From Thiomonas sp. X19 (GTDB lineage Bacteria; Pseudomonadota; Gammaproteobacteria; Burkholderiales; Burkholderiaceae_C), in assembly GCF_900089495.1 (NCBI RefSeq), contig NZ_LT605203.1, positions 3,362,030 to 3,426,029 of the forward strand: 64,000 nucleotides of DNA, read 5' to 3'. A model generated the notes under the pieces. It saw only the letters and a program-made list of their open reading frames with translations, did not search any database and was not told the origin of the DNA. Below are positions 1 through 7,544 of the stretch, in pieces. The translations under genes were made by a program, and so were the position numbers. Position 1 is the stretch's first letter, and every line of letters starts with the position of its first letter.

Positions 1-278
1 AGCAAGCTGAGCATGACAATCGCGGCCCCAGCTGCGGCCACAACCTTGGTGCGTAACGGCTTTGGCAAACGCCCATGCGTCAACACCACAGCAGCGGCCA
101 GGAGGTTGGTCGCGGCAACCCACAGCACGGTCGGAGGACCGGAGGTGACGTGCAACAGCAGAAACGTCATCGGCGTCAGCCACCCCAGCACGACGCTCGC
201 GGCAATGACCATGGCCCCCCCGGCTGCGAGCAGCCCGACCCTATCAAGCACACGTGGGGAAGGGGTCAAGTGCCTCAT
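1..278 (-). CDS. N-terminal part of an unidentified membrane protein (cut by window edge)
   Basis: An open frame starts at ATG 278 on the minus strand and runs off the left edge without a stop (92 codons seen). After a short polar N-terminus it shows three hydrophobic stretches, roughly residues 14-42, 50-67 and 77-92, with long Ala/Val/Leu runs typical of membrane helices. A purine-rich GAGGCGG lies about 10 nt before the ATG. I do not recognise the family from this part. A multi-helix sensor input domain is one possibility, suggested only by the EAL remnant nearby, which is on the other strand. Confidence 0.5.
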   Translation of the reverse strand, partial: MRHLTPSPRVLDRVGLLAAGGAMVIAASVVLGWLTPMTFLLLHVTSGPPTVLWVAATNLLAAAVVLTHGRLPKPLRTKVVAAAGAAIVMLSL

Positions 279-765
279 TGCTGTGTCAAGCCGCCTCTAC
301 ACGTTAACAATCGGATACTTCTCAGGGTGTCCATCCTAGGCGAGCCCGACCCTTTTGCCACGAGGCCTCAACGCAGAAAAACCGCGGAATGCCTACTTCG
401 TCACGGGGATGCAGCTTTTATTCGCCCGCCCTTGGCCCCACCCAGCACATCTCGTGGGCTGACCAGCCGCGCGAGCGCTCGGACAATCCGTCTTCGCCGC
501 GATTGCCGACAATGGCCATCCACACCCCAACCCGTGAGCCAGGGTCCGTTTCGAACATCGGCACCGCGACCCGGTCCCGTGTGGATAGGCCTGATGGCCA
601 TGCGACCAACACGCATGGTCGGGTCGACGCGTCCTGTCTTCGCCCTTGCGCCCGACATCCGCCTCGACCATGCCGTGCGCGGCCCCCTTGTCACGCCTGG
701 GACCTTGCCACACGACGCCTGCTGGGCCGCCCCGCACGCACCAACGGCGGCGCACTTGTCGGCCC
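279..765. other. Stretch without a supportable gene
   Basis: Several frames are open here on both strands because of the high GC content, but their translations are rich in Pro, Arg, Thr and His and show no recognisable domain. The stretch lies directly before the EAL-domain remnant and is probably the eroded upstream part of the same gene, although I could not align it convincingly. Confidence 0.5.
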
Positions 766-1084
766 GTCCGGACCCTGGGCGTGCGCGTCGCCAGTGACGA
801 CGTCGGCACAGGCGATTCCAACCTGACGTACCTGAAGCACTTTCGGGCCACGCAGGTGAAAATCGACCGTTCATTCGTGCCGCATGGAGACACCGCCCGT
901 GCCATCATGCATCGCATCCTCGGATGGCCCTTGGCCTGGACTTGCGGGTCCTCGCCGAGGACCTTGCGCTCCCGCCGTTCTGGCCATGCTCGGGGAACGC
1001 GGATGCGGTAAAGCCGAGGGCTTTCGGTTCCGGAACCTTTGGACGCCCGATGCAATCGCGGCGCTCTTTGGCGCGCTCCTGGGC
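766..1084 (+). pseudogene. Remnant of an EAL-domain (cyclic-di-GMP phosphodiesterase) gene
   Basis: Pieces of the C-terminal half of an EAL domain follow one another in three frames. Positions 766-924 encode GVRVASDDVGTGDSNL and TQVKIDRSFV, matching the family's DDFGTGYSSL and LKIDRSFV blocks. Positions 924-968, in another frame, encode ALGLDLRVLAED, matching the A-LGL-VVAEGVE block. Positions 974-1084, in the third frame, encode MLGERGCGKAEGFRF and TPDAIAALF, matching the GC-AQGF/F-RP end of the domain. The order is correct but at least two frameshifts separate the pieces and no start or EAL signature is visible, so no functional enzyme is made. Confidence 0.72.
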
Positions 1085-1368
1085 CGAGGTTGTCTGCCGC
1101 GCCGACGCATTCCGCAGGGGCCCGCTAAACCGGTCAGACCGCGTCGTGCCGACGACGCCAGACGTGGCCCCGATGCGTCAGTCTTGCTGGACGGCGCAAC
1201 CGCATCTAGCATGGAGTCCGCAAGACAGGCTTGTCAGTGATTTTGTCAGTGAAAAGCTTGTCGGAGGTGGTCGCTCCGTGACGTTCTGTAACGTTTAGGG
1301 TCGGCCAAGTGATTGATTTTGTTGGGGACTGTCGGTGCGCGACACCCCGGGTTAGGCCTGATACGTCC

Positions 1369-1414
1369 TCTGTTAATCCGCAGGTCCCTGGTTCGAGCCC
1401 AGGTCGGGGAGCCA
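1369..1414 (+). other. 3' fragment of a tRNA-Asn gene (likely attachment-site scar)
   Basis: From the anticodon loop CTGTTAA (anticodon GTT) through the variable loop, T arm (CCTGG-TTCGAGC-CCAGG), 3' acceptor strand TCGGGGA and GCCA end, this is the 3' part of a betaproteobacterial tRNA-Asn. The 5' acceptor strand TCCCCGA, the D arm and the 5' anticodon stem are missing upstream. A tRNA 3' end alone, from the anticodon loop onward, is the typical crossover segment left by tyrosine-recombinase elements. No integrase gene is adjacent. Confidence 0.75.
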
Positions 1415-1613
1415 CCAAACACAGAGGAAAATCAAGGCCTTACAGCGCTAGCTGTCGGGCCTTGATGCTTTTTCGGGTCCGATTTCGGGCGGTGTCAGTG
1501 ACGTCCAGCGCCGAGCGTCGCGTGATGTCGCACAATCAAACCAATTGGAAGCTGCCCATTGGGCGTCTTGGTCCGCTCCGTACGTGACCACGTGAGGGAG
1601 CAGGCGGCGTAAA

Positions 1614-1725
1614 GGTTGCACACTGCGGGTTGCACACTGCGGGTTGCACACTGCGGGTTGCACACTGCGGGTTGCACACTGCGGGTTGCACACTGCGGGT
1701 TGCACACTGCGGGTTGCACACTGCG
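1614..1725. repeat. Perfect tandem repeat, 8 copies of 14 bp
   Basis: The unit GGTTGCACACTGCG is repeated eight times without a mismatch and ends where CTCAACC begins. The 14-nt period is not a multiple of three, so translated frames cycle through different peptides; this argues against a coding role. No spacers separate the copies, so it is not a CRISPR array. It may be a slippage-prone minisatellite or a protein-binding array. Confidence 0.9.
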
Positions 1726-2084
1726 CCTCAACCGCGCCCATGACAAGCGGAAAGCATTTCCAGGGGCACCTCGAAGCCGGCGACAGAGGCCGAGCCCGCA
1801 AGATGATCGAGCTGCATGATGGAGTCTCGTCTTTGAAAAATTCAGGCAGGTCGATGCGATGACCATGAACCATTGCGCGCGGAGCGAAACGGTACCGAGC
1901 CAGGGCTTCAGGCGTTGGAAGGGCACGATGCTCGTGATCACCTCGAACCATGCGGTGAAAGCGCAGATCACAAAACATTCGAGATCAATGCATATTTGAA
2001 CGGTCGGCGTGACGTCGTCATCAAATATTGAGCAGCGTCATGTCGCCAAATACCATGTTGCGCTGCCATCGATTGGAGAGCGAG
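1726..2084. other. Intergenic stretch before the hemerythrin gene
   Basis: No gene is supported. Minus-strand frames cross this stretch and the tandem repeat but resemble no family. The last 100 nt are more AT-rich and should contain the promoter of the hemerythrin gene at 2085. I found no convincing FNR-type palindrome. Confidence 0.5.
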
Positions 2085-2489
2085 ATGTCGACGACCCTGC
2101 ATGATGATCTGGTTGCGGAGCATGAGCAGATGCTCGGCGTCCTGCAGCGGGCGCGATTGGCACTGCTGGGCGGCGACATTGCCCAAGCGCGCGAAGCGCT
2201 CGCGGCTTTGCACGAACAGCAGCAAACCCATATCGCACATGAGGAGCGCGCTTTGATTCCGAGACTTCCGACCTCCGCGCGATGGGCGGCGAAGGTCTAC
2301 CTGGCCGAGCACGGCAAGCTTTCAACGATGCTCGCCGAATGGCGCAATGCACTCTCTACCTTGCCTGCCCAGGTCAGCGACGGCAAGGAACGCTTGGCCC
2401 TGCTCGACGCCACCCTGCCGTTCCAGCATCTGCTTGAACATCATTTTGAACGCGAAGAAAAAGGGCTTTTCGTCGAAACACAGGCTTGA
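2085..2489 (+). CDS. Hemerythrin HHE-domain protein
   Basis: A 134-residue, all-helical cation-binding protein of the hemerythrin/HHE family. Regularly placed His and Glu residues that could ligate a di-iron centre include His13 in an EHEQ context, HIAHEE around 49-54, His76 and the C-terminal block HLLEHHFEREE around 115-124. Such proteins bind oxygen or nitric oxide, or take part in iron and stress handling; the precise role here is unknown. ATG 2085 is chosen because GGAGAG lies 6 nt upstream and the family starts close to the first helix. The following DUF2249-like fragment is a common companion domain of HHE proteins. Confidence 0.8.
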   Translation: MSTTLHDDLVAEHEQMLGVLQRARLALLGGDIAQAREALAALHEQQQTHIAHEERALIPRLPTSARWAAKVYLAEHGKLSTMLAEWRNALSTLPAQVSDGKERLALLDATLPFQHLLEHHFEREEKGLFVETQA

Positions 2490-2591
2490 GTCGAACGCGC
2501 CGACGCAACGGCCGGTCAAGCCACGGGGGCGGCGCGCTATCCACGAATCTACGCAGCGCTGGATTGATGCATTCGGCAACCCGGTGAAACC

Positions 2592-2729
2592 ATGGAGTTC
2601 TTCAACGACCATGACCCGCTTCCGCTGCTTGCACAAATCCAGCAGCGCCATGGCGAACGGCTGCACATTGCGTATCAGTCGCGGTCACCGGACGGGGTGT
2701 TGATCAACTTCTCGATCGTGAAGTCCTGA
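2592..2729 (+). CDS. Short DUF2249-like protein, possibly truncated
   Basis: A 45-residue frame beginning MEFFNDHDPLPLLAQIQQ contains the N-D-H-D-P-x-P-L block that marks DUF2249, followed by a short basic strand region ending VLINFSIVKS. DUF2249 domains are usually about 70 residues, so this is either a minimal version or an N-terminally shortened gene; the frame upstream closes at 2565-2567. GGTG lies 5 nt before the ATG. DUF2249 proteins often accompany HHE hemerythrins and denitrification or nitrosative-stress genes, which fits the gene before it. Function unknown. Confidence 0.5.
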   Translation: MEFFNDHDPLPLLAQIQQRHGERLHIAYQSRSPDGVLINFSIVKS

Positions 2730-2811
2730 ATCTCCGGACGAACTGTTATGGTCGAATAGAAATCCCGAGCACCATCGATGGCTTCATTCGCTTTTGGGAA
2801 GGGGATCTGAC

Positions 2812-3057
2812 ATGGCCAAAAAATTTCCGATCCATCCGATTCACCCCGAGCGGATCTGCTGGGGATGCGACAGGTACTGTGCTGCGGACTCCATGAGGTG
2901 CGGGAACGGTTCGGAACGTACGCAACATCCCGTCGAGCTTTTGGGGGAAGACTGGCTCGATTTTGGCCTCGACGCCGCGACAGCCTGTGATGCTGGATCA
3001 CCAGAACAACCTGCTGTTCGGGATGCATCAGCAGCTCGTTCTGGCGGCATTGTTTGA
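2812..3057 (+). CDS. DUF3079 family protein
   Basis: The product is 81 residues and starts MAKKFPIHPIHPERICWGCD, which I recognise as DUF3079. Four cysteines in the pattern C-x2-C-x3-C-x6-C suggest a small metal-binding knuckle, and SERTQHPVEL follows as in the family. The usual length is near 68 residues; the last 25 or so here (AATACDAGSPEQPAV onward) look unlike the family and may be an altered 3' end. AGGGG precedes ATG 2812 by about 8 nt. The function of the family is unknown. Confidence 0.78.
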   Translation: MAKKFPIHPIHPERICWGCDRYCAADSMRCGNGSERTQHPVELLGEDWLDFGLDAATACDAGSPEQPAVRDASAARSGGIV

Positions 3058-3385
3058 GGCTGCCCAACCAGGACGGCATCAAGCTGTGCCGTTGTATCGC
3101 CCAGCCGTGCTGTGTGCCTGGCACGTGGGCTGATGGCCCAATCCTTGGGTCGAAGCGGCAAAAACGGTTGCCATCTGCCTGTCGTCGATGCCGGTGTTTT
3201 CTGGCAGCCGGTGGTCTTGCCGTCCAACCCCAGGCGTTTGCCCTCGTGCGCACAGCTGCCTCCGCGCATGTTGTCGCCGCCCGTGCCCATCGCGTCATCC
3301 CAATGCATCTCGACTCCCGACAAGTGTTGGAAGGGCGAATGGCTGCGCCGCGCTCCAGCACCCGCCATCGAAATCTTGATCTTCC
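3058..3385. other. Stretch without a supportable gene before nrdD
   Basis: Open frames exist on both strands, including a 250-codon minus-strand frame that also crosses the DUF3079 gene, but none shows a family motif. It probably represents eroded DNA. The nrdD control region begins at about 3386. Confidence 0.5.
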
Positions 3386-3399
3386 TTGACCTAGGTCAT
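3386..3399 (+). promoter_or_regulatory. FNR/DNR-like box upstream of nrdD
   Basis: TTGAC-CTAG-GTCAT is a 14-bp near-palindrome of the FNR class (consensus TTGAT-N4-ATCAA), 69 nt before the nrdD start. An oxygen-sensing FNR protein would be expected to act here because the downstream enzyme works only without oxygen. Confidence 0.6.
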
Positions 3400-3400
3400 G

Positions 3401-3446
3401 ACTACATCTAGTAGTTAACAAGACCATAAAACGCTAGATATAGTGT
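3401..3446 (+). promoter_or_regulatory. NrdR box pair upstream of nrdD
   Basis: ACGCTAGATATAGTGT at 3431-3446 closely matches the 16-bp NrdR box. A weaker palindrome ACTAC-N5-GTAGT at 3401-3415 is centred about 30 bp (three helical turns) upstream, the usual spacing of paired NrdR boxes. NrdR is the ATP/dATP-sensing repressor of ribonucleotide reductase genes. The right box lies directly before the ribosome-binding site AGGAGA. Confidence 0.72.
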
Positions 3447-3467
3447 TTGCGTCGCCAGGAGAAAGAG

Positions 3468-5498
3468 ATGAACCACCGAGCAGCAGAGCACCACCTGAGC
3501 CTTCCCCGCGAGGTCATCAAGCGCAATGGCGTTCGCGTGAGCTTCAACGCACAGAAGATTTTTTCGGCCTTACGCCGGGCCGGAGAAGCCACTGGCGAGT
3601 TCGGATCCGATGAAGCCCAGGCACTTGGCGACGATGCCGTCAAAGTCCTCATCCATCGCTTTGGCAATCAGGCGCCAGCCGTCGAGCAGATCCAGGATGT
3701 CGTTGAGCACGCGCTCATCGCAGCCAATTACTTCAAGAGTGCTCGCGCCTACATCGTTTATCGCGAGCAGCATGCCAAGCTGCGGCAAGACTACAAAGCT
3801 CTGGTCGATGTGGAAAGCTCGGTGAATGAATACCTCAGTCGAGCCGACTGGCGCGTCAATGCGAACGCCAACCAGGGATATTCTTTGGGGGGGCTCATCC
3901 TGAACGTGGCGGGCAAGGTGACTGCCAACTATTGGCTTTCGCACGTCTATCCCGCCGAGATCGGCGAGGCGCACCGCAACGCCGATCTCCACATCCACGA
4001 CCTCGACATGTTGTCCGGTTATTGCGCCGGATGGTCACTGCGCACGTTGCTGAACGAGGGACTCAATGGTGTCCCCGGCAAGGTCGAGGCGGGACCCCCA
4101 CGACACATGACGTCTGCCGTTGGGCAAATCGTCAATTTTCTGGGAACCCTGCAGAACGAATGGGCTGGCGCTCAGGCCTTCTCATCTTTCGATACCTATA
4201 TGGCGCCCTTTGTGCGCCGGGATCGGATGTCTTATCCCGCCGTGCGGCAGTGCATACAGGAGCTGATCTACAACCTCAACGTTCCCTCCCGTTGGGGAAC
4301 GCAGACTCCATTCACGAATCTCACTTTCGATTGGACTTGCCCCGAGGATTTGCGCGGCCAAACTCCGCTGATCGGAGGCGAGGAGATGCCCTTCACCTAC
4401 GGCGAGTTGCAGGTCGAGATGGATCTGATCAACCGCGCCTATATCGATGTCATGACGGCCGGTGACGCCAAAGGGCGCGTGTTCACCTTTCCGATCCCGA
4501 CCTACAACATCACGGCAGATTTTCCGTGGGAATCCGAGAATGCCCAGCGGCTGTTCGAAATGACTGCCAAGTACGGGCTGCCCTACTTCCAGAACTTCAT
4601 CAACTCCGACCTCACTCCCAACATGGTGCGGTCCATGTGTTGCCGCTTGCAACTCGATCTCCGCGAACTCCTCAAGCGCGGCAATGGCCTCTTTGGCTCG
4701 GCGGAGCAGACCGGTTCCGTCGGCGTGGTCACGATCAATTGCGCTCGACTCGGTTATCAGCACCGCGACGACGAGTCGGGTTTGCTCAGCCGACTGGATG
4801 CCCTGCTGGAGATGGGCAAGCAAAGCCTGGAGATCAAACGCAAGGTCATCCAGCGCCTCATGGACCAGGGCTTGTTCCCGTATACCAAGCGCTATCTCGG
4901 CACCCTGCGCAACCATTTTTCGACGCTGGGGGTCAACGGCATCAACGAGTTGATCCGCAACTTCACCGCCGACACGCAGGACATCACCACGCCCTGGGGC
5001 CATGCCTTTGCCGTGCGCCTTCTTGACCATGTCCGAAACCGGATCGTGGCCTTTCAGGAAGAGACCGGACATCTCTACAACTTGGAGGCTACGCCCGCTG
5101 AAGGCACCACCTACCGCTTCGCCAAAGAAGATCGCAAACGCTTTCCGGACATTCTTCAGGCTGGCACGGCGGCGCACCACTATTACACGAACTCGTCGCA
5201 ATTGCCAGTGGGCTTCACGGATGATCCGTTCGAGGCCCTTGAGCGGCAGGAACCCTTGCAGTCCAGGTACACCGGAGGCACCGTGCTCCATCTCTACATG
5301 CGCGAGCAACTGTCCAGCGGCGCGGCATGCAAAGAGTTGATACGCCGCGCGCTGACGCGCTTTCGCCTGCCCTACATCACCGTCACGCCCACTTTTTCCA
5401 TTTGCCCCAAGCACGGGTATCTGTCGGGCGAACACCCTTTCTGCCCCAAGTGCGATGAGGAAATCCTCGCGCGCAAACAGGGCCTGCTTGCCGCCTAG
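3468..5498 (+). CDS. nrdD: Anaerobic ribonucleoside-triphosphate reductase, catalytic chain without glycyl-radical tail
   Basis: Class III ribonucleotide reductase (676 aa), which makes dNTPs without oxygen. Residues 15-110 form an ATP-cone (VIKRNGVRVSFNAQKIFSAL). The barrel contains TNLTFDWTCPEDL and MVRSMCCRL, the latter holding the probable thiyl-radical cysteine. The C-terminus has a zinc site with C646-x2-H649 and C659-x2-C662 (CPKHGYLSGEHPFCPKC), then stops after LARKQGLLAA. In family members the same chain continues into the RVxGY glycyl-radical loop; here that segment is a separate gene at 5537. Start ATG 3468 is chosen for AGGAGA 6 nt upstream. Likely regulated by FNR and NrdR. Confidence 0.93.
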   Translation: MNHRAAEHHLSLPREVIKRNGVRVSFNAQKIFSALRRAGEATGEFGSDEAQALGDDAVKVLIHRFGNQAPAVEQIQDVVEHALIAANYFKSARAYIVYREQHAKLRQDYKALVDVESSVNEYLSRADWRVNANANQGYSLGGLILNVAGKVTANYWLSHVYPAEIGEAHRNADLHIHDLDMLSGYCAGWSLRTLLNEGLNGVPGKVEAGPPRHMTSAVGQIVNFLGTLQNEWAGAQAFSSFDTYMAPFVRRDRMSYPAVRQCIQELIYNLNVPSRWGTQTPFTNLTFDWTCPEDLRGQTPLIGGEEMPFTYGELQVEMDLINRAYIDVMTAGDAKGRVFTFPIPTYNITADFPWESENAQRLFEMTAKYGLPYFQNFINSDLTPNMVRSMCCRLQLDLRELLKRGNGLFGSAEQTGSVGVVTINCARLGYQHRDDESGLLSRLDALLEMGKQSLEIKRKVIQRLMDQGLFPYTKRYLGTLRNHFSTLGVNGINELIRNFTADTQDITTPWGHAFAVRLLDHVRNRIVAFQEETGHLYNLEATPAEGTTYRFAKEDRKRFPDILQAGTAAHHYYTNSSQLPVGFTDDPFEALERQEPLQSRYTGGTVLHLYMREQLSSGAACKELIRRALTRFRLPYITVTPTFSICPKHGYLSGEHPFCPKCDEEILARKQGLLAA

Positions 5499-5536
5499 GG
5501 CCTTCACGGCCACAACAACCACTCTGGAGAACTGCC

Positions 5537-5731
5537 TTGTCACATGCCTATCAACCCACTGAACCCAACATGATGCAGCCGCGACTGCTCGATGACGAGC
5601 GCCAGCCATGCGAGGTCTGGACTCGCGTCATGGGCTACCACAGGCCGGTGTCGAGCTTCAACATCGGCAAGCAGGGCGAACACCTGGAGCGACGATTCTT
5701 CGCCGAGCAACCGAGCATGCCGAACATCTGA
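5537..5731 (+). CDS. Stand-alone glycyl-radical domain of class III ribonucleotide reductase
   Basis: A 64-residue protein whose middle reads EVWTRVMGYHRPVSSFNIGK and continues to a basic ERRFF. This is the C-terminal glycyl-radical loop normally fused to NrdD; Gly33 in RVMGY is the predicted radical site. The TTG start at 5537 is preceded by GGAG at good spacing, while an internal ATG has none. The gene lies 38 nt after nrdD and 13 nt before nrdG, so all three are probably co-transcribed. It should dock on the truncated NrdD and be activated by NrdG, in the manner of the YfiD/GrcA spare part of pyruvate formate-lyase; this is inference. Confidence 0.8.
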   Translation: MSHAYQPTEPNMMQPRLLDDERQPCEVWTRVMGYHRPVSSFNIGKQGEHLERRFFAEQPSMPNI

Positions 5732-5744
5732 ATCGCCAATACGG

Positions 5745-6476
5745 ATGGATGCGTTGCGTGTGGGCGGGATCACCGCCCTGACCAGTATTGATTTTCCCGG
5801 CAAGCTCGCCGCCGTGATCTTCTGCCAGGGGTGCCCTTGGCGTTGCGGTTACTGCCACAACCCGCACTTGCTTGAGGCTGCTGCTCCAGTAGGCACGCCC
5901 TGGGAGTCCGTGCTGAACTTCCTGGAGCGCAGACGTGGGTTGCTGAACGGCGTGGTTTTTTCCGGAGGGGAACCCACGCTGCAAGCCGCGCTGGCCGAGG
6001 CCATGCAACAAGTGCGCGACCTGGGTTTCGAGATTGCGCTGCACACGGCCGGCATGTATCCCCAGCGCCTCGCAACGCTGCTCCCTCTGGTCGACTGGGT
6101 GGGGTTCGATGTGAAGGCGCCCTGGAGCCGCTACGACACGATCACGGGCACTCCAGGCAGCGGCCGCCGCGCAAGGACATCCCTGGATCATCTTTTGGCT
6201 TCGGGCGTACCCTTCGAATGCCGCACAACCTGGCGTGCGGGCCTCTTCAGCGAAGCAGAACTGTTGACCCTGGGCAAGATGCTCGCCGATCGGGGCGTGC
6301 GCCAATGGGTGGTGCAAGACTGCCGCTTGCCTGGGCAAACGCTGGCGCATCCATCAAGCCTGGATCGAGGCGGTTTGAGCAAGCAAATCCAGGGCCTGCA
6401 GATGCCCGGTTTCAAGCTACGCGGGGATGACGCCAACGCCTTTCGCCTCCCTTCACCCCTCCTGAATCAACGTTGA
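5745..6476 (+). CDS. nrdG: Anaerobic ribonucleotide reductase activating protein, radical SAM
   Basis: A 243-residue radical-SAM enzyme that uses a [4Fe-4S] cluster and S-adenosylmethionine to install the glycyl radical on class III RNR. The cluster motif is C30-x3-C34-x2-C37 within QGCPWRCGYC. FSGGEPTLQ and GFDVKAPW are further radical-SAM landmarks. Start ATG 5745 (MDALRVGGITALTSIDFPGK) matches the family N-terminus; a longer frame upstream only overlaps the glycyl-radical gene. At about 240 aa it is the longer type that resembles pyruvate formate-lyase activases rather than the 154-aa E. coli NrdG. Its end overlaps the reading frame region of ubiU. Confidence 0.9.
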   Translation: MDALRVGGITALTSIDFPGKLAAVIFCQGCPWRCGYCHNPHLLEAAAPVGTPWESVLNFLERRRGLLNGVVFSGGEPTLQAALAEAMQQVRDLGFEIALHTAGMYPQRLATLLPLVDWVGFDVKAPWSRYDTITGTPGSGRRARTSLDHLLASGVPFECRTTWRAGLFSEAELLTLGKMLADRGVRQWVVQDCRLPGQTLAHPSSLDRGGLSKQIQGLQMPGFKLRGDDANAFRLPSPLLNQR

Positions 6477-6484
6477 GATCCTTC

Positions 6485-7510
6485 ATGGAATCCCCCATTT
6501 CGATGACCAAGCGGCAACCAGAACTCGTCTGTCCAGCGGGTTCCCTGCGAGCCCTGGAAATGGCAGTGGACGCAGGCGCAGATGCTGTCTATCTGGGTTT
6601 GCGCGGCGCCACCAATGCGCGCAACTTCGCAGGTTTGAACTTCGATGATGCACAGATTCATGCCGGCGTTGCCTATGCCCACAGGCATGGCGCTCAGGTC
6701 CTGATGGCACTCAACACCTTCGCCGCAGGGCAAGATCCGAAGCCCTGGTTTCGGGCGGTTGATCGCGCAGTCGAACTCGGGGCCGACGCTCTGATCGTGG
6801 CCGATATTGCCGTGCTGGCCCATGCGCGGCGTCATCATCCGGACATGCGCCTGCATCTATCCGTGCAGGCCTCGGCGACGTCCTACGCAGCGATCGAGTT
6901 CTACCGTGAGCACTACGCCATTCAACGCGCGGTTCTACCCCGCGTCCTGACCTTGTCGCAAGTGGCGCATGTCATCCGGCACACCAGCGTCGACATCGAG
7001 GTGTTCGGATTTGGAAGTCTTTGCGTGATGGTGGAGGGCCGCTGCGCGCTGTCGTCCTACGCAACCGGCCAGTCGCCCAACAATGCCGGTGTGTGTTCGC
7101 CACCTTCAGCCGTGCGCTGGGTCGATCGCCGCGACACCGTCGAAGCGCGTCTGAACGATGTCCTGATCGACCGCTACGCGCCCGATGAGCCACGGGCTTA
7201 TCCAACCCTGTGCAAGGGCCGGTTCGATGTCGGCGGGGTGCGCGACTACGCACTTGAAGAGCCCACCAGCTTGAACACGCTCGAGCTGCTGCCCCAATTG
7301 ATCGACGCCGGCGTCAAGGCGATCAAGATCGAAGGCCGCCAGCGAAGCCCCAGCTATGTCGCCGAGGTCACGCGGGTTTGGCGTGCCGCCATCGATCTGG
7401 CCGTATCGCCCAATCGCTATGCGGTGCTTCCGGCATGGTCGGCGCAACTTGCGCGGTGGGCTGAAGGGCAGCAGCACACGCTTGGCGCCTATGACCGGCC
7501 CTGGCGCTAG
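6485..7510 (+). CDS. ubiU: Oxygen-independent ubiquinone hydroxylation protein UbiU (peptidase U32 family)
   Basis: UbiU, with UbiV, hydroxylates the ubiquinone ring without oxygen. The protein starts with PELVCPAGSLRALEMAVDAG and DAVYLGLRG, the family N-terminus. The four [4Fe-4S] cysteines are present: CVMVEGRCALS, then C in NAGVCSPP, then C in TLCKGRFD. IKIEGRQRSP near the C-terminus is also conserved. I choose ATG 6485; an alternative is ATG 6503. The gene follows nrdG immediately and is followed by ubiV after 34 nt. The usual length is about 330 aa, and 341 aa is seen. Confidence 0.92.
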   Translation: MESPISMTKRQPELVCPAGSLRALEMAVDAGADAVYLGLRGATNARNFAGLNFDDAQIHAGVAYAHRHGAQVLMALNTFAAGQDPKPWFRAVDRAVELGADALIVADIAVLAHARRHHPDMRLHLSVQASATSYAAIEFYREHYAIQRAVLPRVLTLSQVAHVIRHTSVDIEVFGFGSLCVMVEGRCALSSYATGQSPNNAGVCSPPSAVRWVDRRDTVEARLNDVLIDRYAPDEPRAYPTLCKGRFDVGGVRDYALEEPTSLNTLELLPQLIDAGVKAIKIEGRQRSPSYVAEVTRVWRAAIDLAVSPNRYAVLPAWSAQLARWAEGQQHTLGAYDRPWR

Positions 7511-7544
7511 CAACTCGCGCAGCCCCCCTCAATGGATACACGCC

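Noticed and set aside
1206..1418. A 70-codon minus-strand frame starting MVAPRPGLEPGTCGLT
   Set aside because: This peptide is the well-known spurious translation of the antisense of a tRNA 3' end.
1614..1725. CRISPR-like repeat
   Set aside because: The 14-bp units are contiguous without spacers, so it is a plain tandem repeat.
1448..1978. Minus-strand frames with the repeated peptide CATRSVQPAVCNPQ
   Set aside because: The repeated peptide only reflects the 14-bp tandem DNA repeat read through three frames; flanks show no gene.
2675..3427. A 250-codon minus-strand frame upstream of nrdD
   Set aside because: It crosses the DUF3079 gene and the nrdD promoter region, and shows no domain.
4182..5609. 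A 475-codon minus-strand frame
   Set aside because: Antisense to nrdD, no family motif, no sensible start context.
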